Part shown: piece after piece, positions 1 through 12,071 of the stretch
Position numbering within the stretch: position 1 is the first letter of the stretch
Layout of the letters: each line of letters opens with the position of its first letter
Origin: Symbiodinium natans
Lineage: Eukaryota; Sar; Dinophyceae; Suessiales; Symbiodiniaceae
DNA length: 64,000 bases
Direction: 5' to 3'
Assembly (NCBI GenBank): GCA_905221605.1
Contig: CAJNDS010002388.1
Location: 60,001-124,000 of the forward strand
Program-made: the position numbers and the translations under genes
Notes under the pieces: model-generated
What the model was told of the DNA's origin: nothing
The model's database searches: none
The model's input: the letters and a program-made list of their open reading frames with translations, nothing else

Positions 1-43
1 CATATGCTTATACGTATACTCATACTTATATTTTGCGTTCTAG

Positions 44-836
44 CTTCCGGAGAGCAAAGGTGTGCGGTGGAGTTGCTGGAATGGCCCGGGCCTTTTCCAG
101 GCCACTCTGACTCGCGGCGCCGGCTTCATGCTTGCTGCTTTAGGGTTCTAGGGTTCTAGGGTTCTAGGGTTCTAGGGTTCTAGGGGTTCTAGGGTTCTAG
201 GGTTCTAGGGTTCTAGGGTTCTAGGGTTCTAGGGGTTCTAGGGGTTCTAGGGTTTAGGGTTTAGGGTTTAGGGCTCCTGGTACAGATGCTAGGGTTGTTT
301 GCCGGGTCCCTTGTTGCAAAAAAATTCAGAATCCGAAGTGTTGGATGCAATGTACGGGTACTTCAGAACTTCAGAGATTGGAAAAGCGAAGAGCCTAGAG
401 ACTAGCAGAGGGAGCACCTAGCACAAAAAAGCTCCCGGCCCTAGAACACACCCGGACTCATCCCCTACAAAACACAAAAAACACACACACACACAGAGAC
501 ACACACACACACAAACACACAAACACACAAACACACAAACAAACAAACAAACACACACACACACACACAACCACAACCACAACCACAACCACAACCACAA
601 CCAAAACCACAACCACAACCACAACCACAACCACAACCACAACCACAACCACAACCACAACCACAACCACAACCACAACCACAACCACAACCACAACCAC
701 AACCACACACACAACCACACACACACAACCACACACACAACCACACACACAACCACACACACAACCACACACACAACCACCCACACAACCACCCACACAA
801 CCACCCACACAACCACCCACACAACCACCCACACAA

Positions 837-884
<48 letters not shown>

Positions 885-3605
885 CAGGTCACGTACGACA
901 CCCGACTGCCTTGATCATACGCTTTGCCAACACAGACACGGTCACCTGAGGTCGCACGGACCGTCATCGCACCGGTCGAGCGGGCAAGAACCCCTGAGAC
1001 AGGCTTCGAGGTCAGTTTGGGGCTGAGGATTTCATGTGCCCAAGTTATCTGGTCCGTAGAAGCCCTAAATGGACATGTCCCCCAAAATTGGGCACCCCTA
1101 GCATTTCTCCGAAAGAGGTGCGCCGATGTAGCACCTTGTTTAGGCGAGCCGAGCTACAGTATATGGACTAAGGGTTGGTCAATCTTGTGCGCGCTGGTGC
1201 ACTGAGCTCTCGAACAGAGACCCCGCCAAACAAGCCCCATCATTTTTGGAGCGGTCCCTCCCCGCCCCCACCCCCCTCCAGATAATCTCCAACCCTAAGC
1301 CCGATTCTAAACCCCAAACCCTCGACTCCTTGACTCCTCGACTCCTAGACTCCTAGACCCTTAGCCCTAAACCCTAAGCTCGAAACCCTAAAACCCCAAA
1401 CCCGAAGCCCTAAGCCCTAAACCCTAAACCCGCCTTGGCCAAGATCAAAATCATTTACCAGATCAACTCCAAGAGTCAGACGGCATGTCCGGCATGTGCA
1501 GCGGGGCTGGGCCATGAGGAGCCTCCAGGGGTTTAGGGCTTAGGGCTTAGGGTGTAGGGTGTAGGGCTGAGGGCTTAGGAGTTAGGGAGGTTGGATCCAA
1601 GCCAATTTGTTCCTGGGTTCCGGGTTTAGGGTTTTGAGATTTGGGGCTTCGGTGAAGGAAGGACTCAGGGGTGAGGCGTTCGGATGGATGAGGGATCGTT
1701 CTACACCTTTTTTGTTGCAAGTGGTGGTGCCAGCGCCATTGAAATTTTCACACGGAGAGTTCCCTAAACCCTATAAACCCTAAACCGCGCGCCATTGCAA
1801 CGAACTCCCCAGTTTAGCCGGGCCAGCTGGGAGTTGCCGCTTTTGGTGATTTCGGGCTGTAGAAATGTATAGCGTTCGGGTTTATGGTTTAGGGGGATGT
1901 GGGGGATTAGAAATTAGGGGGTCCCCCGGTTTCGGAACCCCCCCCCCCCCCCCCATGTGTGCAACAAATCTGCAGCTTCTTCCGCCAGGGCTGGCTGCGA
2001 ATTATCCGCAAGGTTGTGGACGAGAGTGAAGGAGGCACTGAGTTGGGCATTGGATTCATCAGCCCCCCATGAAGTACCTGAAGCAACGCGGAACTTTTCA
2101 CATCTGCAGGAAAGCCAGAGAGCATCATTCACCCAGATCCACACGCAATACGATACTTGCCTCTCATCTTCCTTGTTCTTGAGGACCTGGGAGGATCCCA
2201 GGGGCTATACTACGACAATCCAGTAAGGTAATAGTAATATGGACCATAAACAACGGCAAAGGGTAGATCTAAAGTCCCCAAACATTGCCGCCCTACCCGC
2301 CTCAATCGCAGAGGCGTGCGTGCTGTCACGGCTTTCTGGAAGGGCAACTCTGTTGCTGTGCTCCGTGCCGAAGGCTTAGTAGTCATGCACTGGCACTTGA
2401 GGACTTCAGGGCGGCGGTTGCACTAAGCATATACTTTCTGAGGGCCTCGAGGCTTACAGTTAGACTCAAGGGAATCCACTCTCATTGGCTCAGCAGCTTC
2501 TCACAATAGTGACAGGAGGAACTGCATGCTGGACAAGCGCTGGCCCCACGCGATGATCGCGCGAAGAAGGATCACGGCCCAGAGCGCCGATCTCTTATAC
2601 TTCACACGCAGAGACCCCGACCCATCCAAAGCTTATGATCTGCCACTCTATAGAAATCCTGTCGTCTGACGCCCCCCAAAAATTGACCTTCGAGAGGGTG
2701 GGAGGTTCAACGCCCTCTCAACCACTAAGGTGCCATTGTCTGTTGTTTGCCTTAACCCAAAACCTGCCGTAGGTTGTAGGCTATTCGTGTACGACCCCTC
2801 ATCGGATGCTTAGGAAACCCCCCCCCCCAAAAAAAAAAGAAGTTTATGTTTGGTTCTTAGCTCCTTTGGGAGATTTTGTATTTTCCCCCTATTGGGTTTA
2901 GGAGGGTCACATTCAGGAATATTCTTCCAGAGGGCTTTGAGGGCCATCCTCGTTCAGGTAGACTGTGGCTGCTACGAATTGCTTAAGACCACCCCAAAAG
3001 AAAAAAAATATATATTCTTCCTTAATATGGATTGTTTTTGTTCATTTTTGTTGGGGGGGCGGGTGGTTTCTTAAGCTAATCGTAGAGGGGCGCTTCCTCG
3101 TTCTGCGGGGTTCAGACGAGGTTTTCCCTTACCTTGGAGTGCAGCTGGCATCGAACGAGCGCTTGCCTCGGCAGAGCTGCGGGCTCTTTTTGGGTTTAGG
3201 GTTTGGGGTTTGGGGTTTAGGGTTTAGGGTTTCGGGTTAAGGGTTTAGGGCTTAGGGTTGATGGCTAGGGGCTTGTGCCTTCGGGACAAGAAATCACGCG
3301 TACATGTGGCCTCTGAATGCATGCTTCTACCCGGCGTTTGTTTTGTTTGTCTGTGTCTGCGCATGTGTGTGTGTGTGTGTTGCGTTAAAAGGCTTCAATG
3401 TTCAGGCTCAGCATCGGTCCCTTCGGCCCCACACAGCCCACGCAGAGCTCCCAACCCTAAACCCTAAACCATAAACCCTAAACCCTAAACCCCCTTTCCA
3501 GGCTCTTCCGCCGCGAGCTGCGCAGGATGAGCACGGGCAGCGGGGCTCCCAGGAGCCCGGAGATGCTTTTTCCAGTGTCCCCAACCCCCCCCCCCCCCCC
3601 AAAAA

Positions 3606-3653
<48 letters not shown>

Positions 3654-6600
3654 TATATATATATGTATGAATATATGTATATATACATATATTTATATAC
3701 ATATTCAACAGCAACAAAAACAGAAATGACGGACTGAGCAGCACAACCCTCAACCCTAAATCCAGTTGAGGGAGTCTCCTCGTGTTGCAGCCGATGCTTA
3801 CGGCAGCTACACGTAGGTCGGCAAGCGCTGGGCTGCAAGGGGGTGGTATTCCTGCAAACGGCTGCGCCTGCACTGAAGCGCTCGTGCTTTGCTCGGGAAC
3901 CTGTTCCGCCTACAGGCTAAACCCGAACCCTAAACCCTAAACCCTAAACCCTAAACCCCAAACCCCAAACCCCAAACCCCAAACCCCATAACCCTAAACC
4001 CTGAGGCACCGCGGTGCTGCCGTCCATGGCTCCTGAGGCAGCTTTCTGGGGCTTCGGGATTTCCGGCCTTGAGGTGTTTTGTTTTTTTCTACCCCCTCTG
4101 CCATTTAGGGTTTAGGGTTTAGGGTCTACCATAGCACGTGCTGAGGAGAGTACTTACTGCAAGGGGCTGCTATTCTACGCAGGAGAGGGCACCCCCTTGG
4201 GACAGAAGTTAAGACGTCCCTTTCTGGGGACTGCGGTGGGGAAAGGACAGACTCCGGGATTACGCAATGGACGAAGCCAAGTAGAGGAGATATTGGCGGA
4301 TGTTTCTGGAGGTACAGAAGCCTCCTTGGCAGATCAGCGCCCCAAGCCTCAGACCTGTTTGCACCGCGGAAGAGCTGGCAGGTGCAGAAATTCTTCGCCG
4401 GAGGCGGGCTTCTCATCGCTCGTGCTGCTCAAGCAAGCTTACCGGGATGGGCTCTTAGGCCCTATAACCCTCAAAAAAAGGCCCTGTATAGGTTTAGGGT
4501 TTAGGGTTTAGGGTTTGGGGGATTATAGGGCCTAATAGCCCATCCTGGTATGCTGACGTACACTCTCGGATAACAAGTTGGCATCAGGGACGAGGCTTGA
4601 GGTGGTTCGGAGAGGTTCGGAGTGAGGTTGAAAGACGGGAAGGTCCTTAAAACCTATACAGTCCAGAGCTTCCAGGGGTGTCAAGTCTTTGCCAGACCTC
4701 GGCCACACAGAACCCTTAAACCCTAAAGCCTAAACCCTAGCCCCTAAACCCCTAAGCCCCTAAACCCTACACCTCTAAACCCCTAAACCCCTAAACCCCT
4801 AAACCCCTAAACCCCTAAACCCCTAAACCCCTAAACCCTAAATCTGCTCGTAGGCGGCGCCGGGATGACGGCCGTGTTCTGCACGTATCCGCTCGACCTG
4901 GCGAGAGCGCGTATGGTTCCTCGGACTTTTTGTTAGAGTGCCCTCCTAGATGAGGGATTGAGCCTCCTTAGGGTTTTGGGCTTAGGGTTTAGGGTTTAGG
5001 GTTTAGGATTTAGGGTGATGAAGGCACAAGAAACCTACGTACACTCGACTACACATCCCCTCCCCGAGGCTCTGTAGACTTAAAACAAATTGCAGCGAGC
5101 CCTCCGTACCCAAGCCGGAACATGGCCTCTAGGGTTTTAAGATGTTTTAAGGGCTTTAGCCCTGGGGGGACCAACTGAACCCTGAGAATGGGATCAGCAA
5201 CCCTGCATTACGGCAACACGGATCCAGAACCCTATACGGAACCAGAAACCCTCTTAGTATACGGACCCTAAACCCTAAACCCTAAAACCCTAAACCCTAA
5301 ACCCTAAACCGCTCATGCCCCACGAGGAGGGTCTCTAGGGTTCATCGAGGCTTTGTTGATCGAGCAGGGCGCCAAAGAAGTGCCGCCGGCCGCCTAGGGT
5401 TTAGGGTTTAGGGTTTAGGGTTTTAGGGTTTTAGGGTTTTAGGGTTTTATTTAGGGTTTTAGGGTTTTTGGGTTTTTGGGTTTTAGGGTTTTAGGGTTTT
5501 AGGGTTTTAGGGTTTTTGGGTTTTTGGGTTTTTGGGTTTTAGGGTTTTAGGGTTTTAGGGTTTCAGGGTTTCAGGGTTTCAGGGTTTCAGGGTTTCAGGG
5601 TTTTAGGGTTTTAGGGTTTAGGGTACAGTTAGGGTTCAGGGTTTAGGGTACAGTTTAGGGTTTCGTGGGTCTAGGTTTTGAGAGTTCCCGGGGCGTCCTG
5701 GGAAGCGTGGAGCGAAGAGTTGCACTGCTTCCATTCCAGCTTTAGATCCGGCACGGCCGAGCATGCTAGCCTATGTGATCATGGAATTGTGATTTTCTTG
5801 TCTTTACTATTCTATCATTCTATCATTCTATCAGTCCTCCATTCTATCATTCTACCCTGTCTATCATCCGTTGCGGAGGTGGAAAAAGGTTTGACCATGG
5901 ATCGTTTCGGTAGGCGGGTAGCAATGAAAAATTCGCGCATCTCGCAGGCTTTGTCGATTTGGCCCAACAAAAGCCCCTAACCCTATAAACCCGAAACGTA
6001 CCCTAAACCCTAAACCCTAAACCCAAACCCTAAACCCTAAACTCTAAACCCTAAACCCTAAACCCTAAACCCTAAACCCTAAACCCTAAACCCTAAACCC
6101 TAAACCCTAAACCCTAAACCCTAAACCCTAAACCCAAACCCTGAGATCAACTGCCTTAGGTCCATGTTCGGCACTGTCCGCGATGTGTGGCGAGAGGCGC
6201 GGTGAGCTTCTTTACTTAGGGACTGGGTAGGTAACCTTTAAGCTTTTTGGTTATAAACCCTAAACCCTGAACCCTAAACCCTAAACCCTAAACCCTAAAC
6301 CCTAAACCTTTTTGGCTCGGGTATTCAGCCCCTCAGTTTAAGCCGTGCCTGCCATCCGTAAGTCTAGAAGGCTCGGAGGCGATGCAGGCAGAGATGGCTG
6401 GAAGCAAGCACATGCCTGACATCCAGAGGGTTTAGGGTTTAGGGTTTAGGGTTATAGGGGTAGACTGAAAACTATACTCCAGGCTACGGTGATGGAGTCG
6501 CCCTCCCCACTCTTGGCTCAGTCAGACGGGCAACGCGAAGATGGAAACTGGGAACATTGACCCGGACCATGTGACAGAGATGGAAAAAAGATGGCATGTC

Positions 6601-9600
6601 TCCTTCCTTTCGTGCATCACGGGTGCGTTCCTTGGCCGGATTGGACTGGTACTTGGGAAGGCGGGCGTTGTCGAGCGAGATCCTGCAGAGCCAGAGCCTG
6701 GCAGCCTCAGCTCACGGGTCACCCAGCTCGCCGATCATCACTGATGTTTGTCAATATCCCCAGACAAGGCCCCCTCAAAGCCTTATTGAAGGCCCCACGA
6801 AGTCTAAGGGTGCCCCTCGGCCCTAGACTGCCCCAAACACTCAGAACGAAACAGACCCGAGCCTGCCGAACTCAAGCCACGCCGATTGTTCGCCACAGCT
6901 CCGCATATGATGATGTGCTTCGGGCTTGCAACTTACATGCCTCCCCGGCGCCTTGCCCTGTTGCTACAAGGGAGTTTGTGAAAATAGGGGGCCCCGAATA
7001 CAGACCCCCCCCAAACAGTAGGATTCCTTTATCGTAAGGACCCCAAGAAGGTACCTCTACTTTCGGAAACACGCAAATCCCCCAAATCCCCCTAAAACCC
7101 TAAACCCTGATTTGGAATCGAATCCCCCATAAGATGCCTTGCGAAGGACGTATAGACAATGGAAATCAGAATTTTGGGCAAGTCTGCATGCGAAGGTGTT
7201 CAGCTTACCCGTGCTAGCCCTACACATTAACCCCTTCCCGAACCCTAAACCCTAAAATCTTATAGACCCTAGCCCTAAACCCTAAACCCTAAACCCTATA
7301 CCCTATACCCTATACCCTATACCCTATACCCTATAAACCCTAGACCCTGCAAACAAAAAGAACCGCTGAGACGTGAATTGGAACGCAGCTGGGAGGCCGG
7401 CATCCGCGCCCTCTACTCCGGAGCGGGAGTCGGCTCCCCAGGGGGGGGGGGGGGGGGGGCTCAGGGTTGCGGGAAATTTCATAGGGTTTATAGAGTTTAG
7501 GTTAGTGTTTAGGGTTTAGGGTTTAGGGTTTATGGGGTTTATGGGGTTTATGGGGTTTATGGGGTTTATGGGGTTTATAGGGTTTATAGGGTTTAGGGAT
7601 TTTCGAGAGGTTGCAGGCAGTTTGGGTGTGGAGTCGGGTTGTAAGGCCATCAGGGCCGGAGCTGTCAAATCAAAGCACCCTCCTCTTGGTGTGCATAGTA
7701 CCTAGGTAGGATAAGGGGGACCCTTAAAAAGGGAACCCTTCTGAACACTCTTCTGGCTCTCTTAAACAGGGACCTTATTCAGAGGGTCTATATCCCCAAG
7801 GGTCCCCAAAATCCTGTCCCCTTCAAAGGTGTCCATGACCGGCGCAGCTATCTACTGTGGATTGAAATTCGCCACCTACGACGGTTGCAAGGCCGGGGGG
7901 GGGCCCTCCATATCCATGGGGGGGGGGGGGGGGGAACATAAGAACCCTTGAAATGGTATCATCTACCCAATACTACGAACTACGATCCCTGTCAAGGTAT
8001 GTGGGCCATTTTCGTTCCCCAAGGATCGCGTGTGTTCGGCAGGGGGATGGGGGGGCAGGAGGTGTTGACCGTGTGTCCTTTCTCATATCTCGCAAGGTGT
8101 GTTGTATGTGTTTAGCTTTGAGCGTCTTGCTCCATGCCGCAAAGACGTTTGTTCGAATTTGGGGCCTGCAGCCGGAGCGCATCTATTGAGTAGACTCGGA
8201 GCTTCCGGCAGGGCCGCGAGACCCCCCCCTCCCCCCCCCAATGTTCAAGTTTCCAAAGAATGCGCTTGGCCGCGGCAAGGAAAACTCCCGTTGGCTTTGT
8301 TTCCTTGCCTGTGCAGGCGGCCTTTTGCTGTAAACGTCGTGAAGAAGTTTCATCAGGAAAATGAAGAAGATTCAAGCGCGAATAGAAAAGAGTTGAGCAA
8401 CGTTTGCTGGTATCCTTGTAGCACTCAATAAGTGAACCAAGAGGGACCACGAATATGCGCGCCGTATATGGTATGTGTTCATGTGCGTTTTGTGTTTCTG
8501 TATTTCGGTATTGTATTTGCCATTTGCATTCTTGTATTTGTGCATGTGTGAGCTTATGTATTTCCAGGATTTCCAAAAAGCGCCAAGATATCCAGAACAC
8601 CAAGCCATGAAGCCTGCGCTCCAACCCTAAACCCTAGAACCCCAAACCCCAGGACCAAAAGAATCGGCAAGATCTCCTGAACCCTGTAAAACCCCAAGGC
8701 CCCTGAAGCAACAGGTTCGGGGTGGGTTTTGTGGGGTTCCCAGGGCTTTGTAGGGTTTCTAGAGTTAAGGCTTGGGGTTCAACCACCAAGCCACAAGAAC
8801 CCTAAACCCTAAACCCTAAACCCTAAATACTAAACCCTAAACCCTAAACCCTAAACCCTAAACCCTAAACCCTAAACCCTAAACCCTAAACCCTAACTCC
8901 TAAACCCTAAACCCTAAACCCTAAACCCTAAACCCTAAACCCTAAACCCTAAACCCTAAACCCTAAACCCTAAACCCTAAACCCTAAACCCTAAACCCTA
9001 AACCCTAAACCCCAATCCCTTTTCAAGCCCTTTTTCGAAGCCAGGACTGGTGCCGGAGATATCTCCTGCCCGACCCTGCCCCGCGACGGCAAACTTTGGC
9101 GTTCGGGGTCTTGAAGCTTATATAGGGTTTTTTTCAGGGTTTAGGGGTTTAGGGATACATAGTGTTTGGGGTTTTAGGGTTTAGGGATCTAGGGGGTCTT
9201 GAAGCTTGTATAGGGTTTTTTCAGGGTTTAGGGATTTAGGGATACATAGTGTTTGGGGGTTTAGGGTTTAGGGATTTAGGGTATAGCGAATAGGGTTTAG
9301 GGGTATATGGTGGCTAGGGTTTAGGGGTTTGGGGTTGTAGGGGTTCAGGGTACAGGGTTTAGGCTGTTTTTGTGTTTTTTTGGTTGGGGGCTGTTGGGGG
9401 GTTCAGGTAGGGTTTAGGGTTTAGGGTTTAGGGTTTAGGGTTTAGGGTTTAGGGTTTAGGGTTTAGGGTTTAGGGTTACCGGGATGTCCGATAGATGTGC
9501 GGAATCCGGGCAGGCCTGGCCTAGACGGAGACCCGACCGCAGGCTCTCGTAGTATAGGGGGCCGTCAGAACTAAAACAGGGTTTAGGGTTTAGGGCTTGG

Positions 9601-12071
9601 GGTAGTATAATTACATGGGGACCAATAAAGGAATACTATTACTCGTAGCAGTTGCCGCTATAGTGGAACGTCGAGAGCAACATCACAACTTACTGCATGC
9701 ATGCCCAGAGACCATGATAGCTGTAGTTTTCGTGGAATTAGGTGTCATGCATAGTTTAAGGGGAGATCGTAGATGTGATGTTTTTAGGGGATCCAAGGAG
9801 AGATTGTCTGGGCTGTGTAGATACGAGCTTGAGGTTTTTTGAGGGTTCCCAGCACAGCTATGGTTTAGGGTTTAGGGTTTAGGGTTTAGGGTTTAGGGTT
9901 TAGGGTTTAGGGTTTAGGGTTTAGGGTTTAGGGTTTCCTAAAGACCTCCCAAGAGGGCTCGGCCAACTGCGGATGTTGCAGCCCCTGCCCCGCAAGCTAC
10001 CCAAGAAGCTCCTAAACCTTAGAGTTTAGGGTTTCGGGTTTAGGGTTTAGGGTTTAGGGTTTAGGGTTTAGGGCCCTAAACCCCCCAAACCCACAAACAA
10101 CCCGAAACCCAAACACCCAAAAGCCACCCAACGACCCAAAACCCCAAAGCCCCAAAACCCTTGGGCACCCAAACATCCCTACCCTAAACCCTAAATCCTA
10201 ACCCTAAACCCTAAACCCTAACCCCTAAACCCTAAACCCTCAACCCTCAACCCTACACCCTAAACCCTAAACCCTAACCCTAAACCCTAAACCCTAACCC
10301 TAAACCATAAACCCTAAACCCTATAAACCCTAACCCCTAAAACTCTAACCCTATATCCTCTTCGGAGGATGGGCCGCCCTCGGCGCTGCACCGCGCGCTG
10401 AGTGGGGGCGTGGCCGGCGTCCTCGCCCCTCGGCTTTGGCAGTTGGAGTGGGGCTTCGGAGCTTTTGGATTGGTTTAGGGTTTAGGGTAAGTTTAGGGCT
10501 TAGAGCTTAGGGCTTAGGGTTTAGGGTTGGTTTAGGGTTTAGGGTTTAGGGTGGAGGTTTACGAAAATTCGGGACCCCAATATAGATCCCCAAATAGTAG
10601 GGTCCCCAAAAAAAAGGACCCCAATAAGGTCCGGAAGCCCTCGATTGAGCTATGTCGAAACTGGTATACCTAGCAGCCCAGTGGTACCCTTTTTACCCTT
10701 TTTGTTGGTTCTGGGTTCCCTTATAGCAACCAACCCCAAAAAGTGTAATCTTACAATAACTTCACTTCAACTTAGGCCCCTGCCCCCCTCTCGCCGGGTA
10801 GCTGCCATTTGAACTCCTCGCCCACTATCCTGTTGATGGGAAGTAGGCTTAGATGATCGGCTCAAAGGCACATGGCCTTTTTAAATACACAAATACATAA
10901 TTACACATATGTATATATATATATATATATATTTGTTTTTTTTTTTTTGGTTTATTTGTGGTTTTTTGGGTGGGGGAGCCCCGATGCCGCCAGGCACAGA
11001 CCTTTGTCTACCCCTTCGATGTTTTGTTCGGCGCTTGGGCACTTGCACGCCATGCTTCAGCCTTTGCTTATACACCTTGGGATGTTCCCCCTTATACTAA
11101 CAGCTCCTTAACAGGGATTCTAGTAGGGGGGTAGTATAATCCCTATTAAGGACTGTTCGTATACTAACAGCTCCTTAATGGGGGTTCTAGTAGGGGGTAG
11201 TATATTCCCTACTATGGACGGTTTGTTGCCATAAGGGAGAACATCCCAACTTCTACACCCCACAATATGATCCGCACAGCATCAGCCTTTCTGGTGAACT
11301 GGCAATTACTCCCTGAATTAATACTTCATCCACTGGGGGATGAGCCCCAAACCCTAAACACTAAACCCCACAAACCCTAAACTGCTCGGGGTGTGGGTCC
11401 ATGGATCTGGGGTTTCTGAGGCGGCGGCGTCTGCAGACGGGCGGAGCGGCCATGAAGGCGGATCCCCGAAGCCAACAGAGCCCTCAGAGCCCCCAAAGCC
11501 TGGTAAAAAACTAGTATTTGCTTAAGAACCCCAAAAGAAAAAAGAATAGTAATCCCTGTATCACCCTTAATAAGGAAGAATACTTGTGTTTTTTCGGGGT
11601 TCTTAAGCAAGTAGTATAGTAAATACGAGGAGCCCTGGGTAGGGCATGGCACCTGTTCAGCTGGCTCCTCTGTCAGGAGAAGTATCCTGGAAGTATACGA
11701 GGCCTGTGGACCTTGTACAAAGAGGCCTGGGGCTCTCGGTTTCGGCAGCCTCTCACTGCCGCTGTTTTGTGACTCGCAGGGAGATGGTAGTCCTTGCAGG
11801 CCTTGCAGATGCAGGGGTCAGCAGGTTCCGCCAGTGCCCACCTCCTAGAAATGCTCCCTTCCCTTCATTTTCCAGTGTCTGGCAGCGGTTGGGAATGTAG
11901 GGACCCCTAAACCCTAAACCCTTAACCCTTAACCCTAAACCCTAGCTTGTGGGGGTTGAAGAGGACATGCACTCCAGGATCTCAGAGACTCCGGGGTTTT
12001 TTTTCGCAGGAGGGCGTGGTGCGTGGCCTCTACCGCGGATGTGCGCTGAACTATGCCGTGGGGCCCAGGAG
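44..12071 (+). CDS. Mitochondrial carrier family (SLC25-like) protein, 5' partial, at least 15 micro-exons
   Basis: This is a six-helix inner-membrane solute carrier. Readable exons: 44-83 (GGVAGM), 951-983 (ARTVIAPVER), 1444-~1492 (IKIIYQINSK), 2312-2366 (AFWKGNSVAVLR), 3121-3164 (VFPYLGVQLASNER), 3502-~3546 (LFRRELRRM), 3791-3812, 4854-4910 (TYPLDLARAR), 6160-6201 (SMFGTVRDVWRE), 7389-~7440 (GIRALYSGAGVG), 7829-~7893 (AAIYCGLKFATYD), 10368-10424 (ALSGGVAGVL), 10994-11025 (AQTFVYPFDVL), 11421-11457 (RRRLQTGG) and 12010-12071 (GLYRGCALNYAVGP). All three carrier repeats are present, with signatures APVERIK, YPLDLARAR and YPFDVLRRR. Reading phase agrees across 83|951, 983|1444, 2366|3121, 3164|3502, 3812|4854, 6201|7389, 10424|10994 and 11025|11421. 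Many donors are GC (after 83, 983, 2366, 3164, 10424, 11457). I could not find exons after 4910, 7893, 11457 and 12071. A weak terminal candidate is 13009-13044, whose stop lies in repeat DNA. The ART-AP signature resembles CoA/adenine-nucleotide-type carriers, but the substrate is not established. Confidence 0.85.
141..271 (+). repeat. TTCTAGGG-variant telomere-like array
   Basis: About fourteen units of an 8-bp variant (TTCTAGGG, some with an extra G) grade into ordinary TTTAGGG units at 250-271. The array begins about 60 bases downstream of the GC donor of the first carrier exon, in the TTTAGGG orientation. Confidence 0.9.
472..882. repeat. CA-rich compound microsatellite
   Basis: Runs of (CA)n, (CAAA)n, (CCACAA)n, CACACAACCA and CCCACACAA units occur in blocks. 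All minus-strand frames stay open across it because the repeat lacks stops, so the apparent cysteine/valine-rich proteins are artefacts. It sits in the intron between carrier exons 44-83 and 951-983. Confidence 0.95.
3594..3705. repeat. Poly(A) plus (TA)n low-complexity tract
   Basis: A C-run is followed by about 23 A, then (TA)n interrupted by short ATGTATG variants. It lies between carrier exons and I see no coding content. Confidence 0.9.
5395..5670 (+). repeat. TTTAGGG/TTTTAGGG/TTTCAGGG array
   Basis: A long array of telomere-like units shifts from TTTAGGG to TTTTAGGG, TTTTTGGG and TTTCAGGG, and ends in degenerate copies. It lies in the carrier-gene intron between 4910 and 6160. Confidence 0.92.
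5999..6142 (-). repeat. CCCTAAA array before carrier exon 6160-6201
   Basis: About twenty near-perfect CCCTAAA units end about 17 bases before a 3' splice site (TTAG at 6156-6159). Together with the 5395-5670 array it forms the inverted arrangement typical of introns in this window. Confidence 0.92.
6986..7066. repeat. Dispersed repeat C, copy 1
   Basis: This matches copies at about 10571, 21226 and 26497. The shared order is GGNCCCCGAA-ATA, then AGACCCCC, then CAAATAGTAGG-like, then CCTTAT-TAAGGACCCC, and AAGGT in copies 1-3. It has no coding content and may be a short non-autonomous element. Confidence 0.65.
7701..7828. repeat. Dispersed repeat B, copy 1, ending at a 3' splice site
   Basis: This pairs with 15091-15201. 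Both begin CCTAGGTAGGA and share CTTAAAA-GGGAA, CTCTTCTGG, CTCTTA-ACAGGG and CATCCCCAA-like blocks in the same order. In this copy the unit runs into CTTCAAAG, the apparent acceptor of carrier exon 7829, so the repeat may supply an intron end. Confidence 0.6.
8799..9013 (-). repeat. CCCTAAA array
   Basis: About thirty CCCTAAA units with only a few substitutions, inside the carrier-gene intron. A TTTAGGG array follows at 9404-9477 and another at 9863-9937. Confidence 0.95.
10154..10356 (-). repeat. Degenerate CCCTAAA array before carrier exon 10368-10424
   Basis: CCCTAAA, CCCTAA and CCCTCAA units end about a dozen bases before the exon for the last carrier repeat (ALSGGVAGVL). A TTTAGGG array follows the exon at 10474-10550. 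Confidence 0.9.
10571..10640. repeat. Dispersed repeat C, copy 2
   Basis: Contains GGGACCCCAATATAGATCCC, CAAATAGTAGGGTCCCC and GGACCCCAATAAGGT, in the same order as the copies at 6986, 21226 and 26497. Confidence 0.65.
11077..11249. mobile_element. MITE-like palindromic element with terminal inverted repeats
   Basis: Left end TTGGGATGTTCCCCCTTAT (11077-11095) is the reverse complement of 11231-11249 at 18 of 19 positions. The interior holds two tandem copies of a unit starting ACTAACAGCTCCTTAA, each partly palindromic. A shorter relative with the same terminus lies at 15757-15857. There is no ORF, so it would be mobilised in trans if it is a transposon. Confidence 0.7.

Noticed and set aside
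141-271. A real chromosome end at the left of the window
   Set aside because: The array is internal, is made of TTCTAGGG variants, and exon sequence lies on its left; similar arrays recur on both strands for 42 kb.
418-967. Three overlapping minus-strand Cys/Val/Leu/Trp-rich reading frames
   Set aside because: They are translations of a CA-rich microsatellite that lacks stops; no start context, splice signal or domain.
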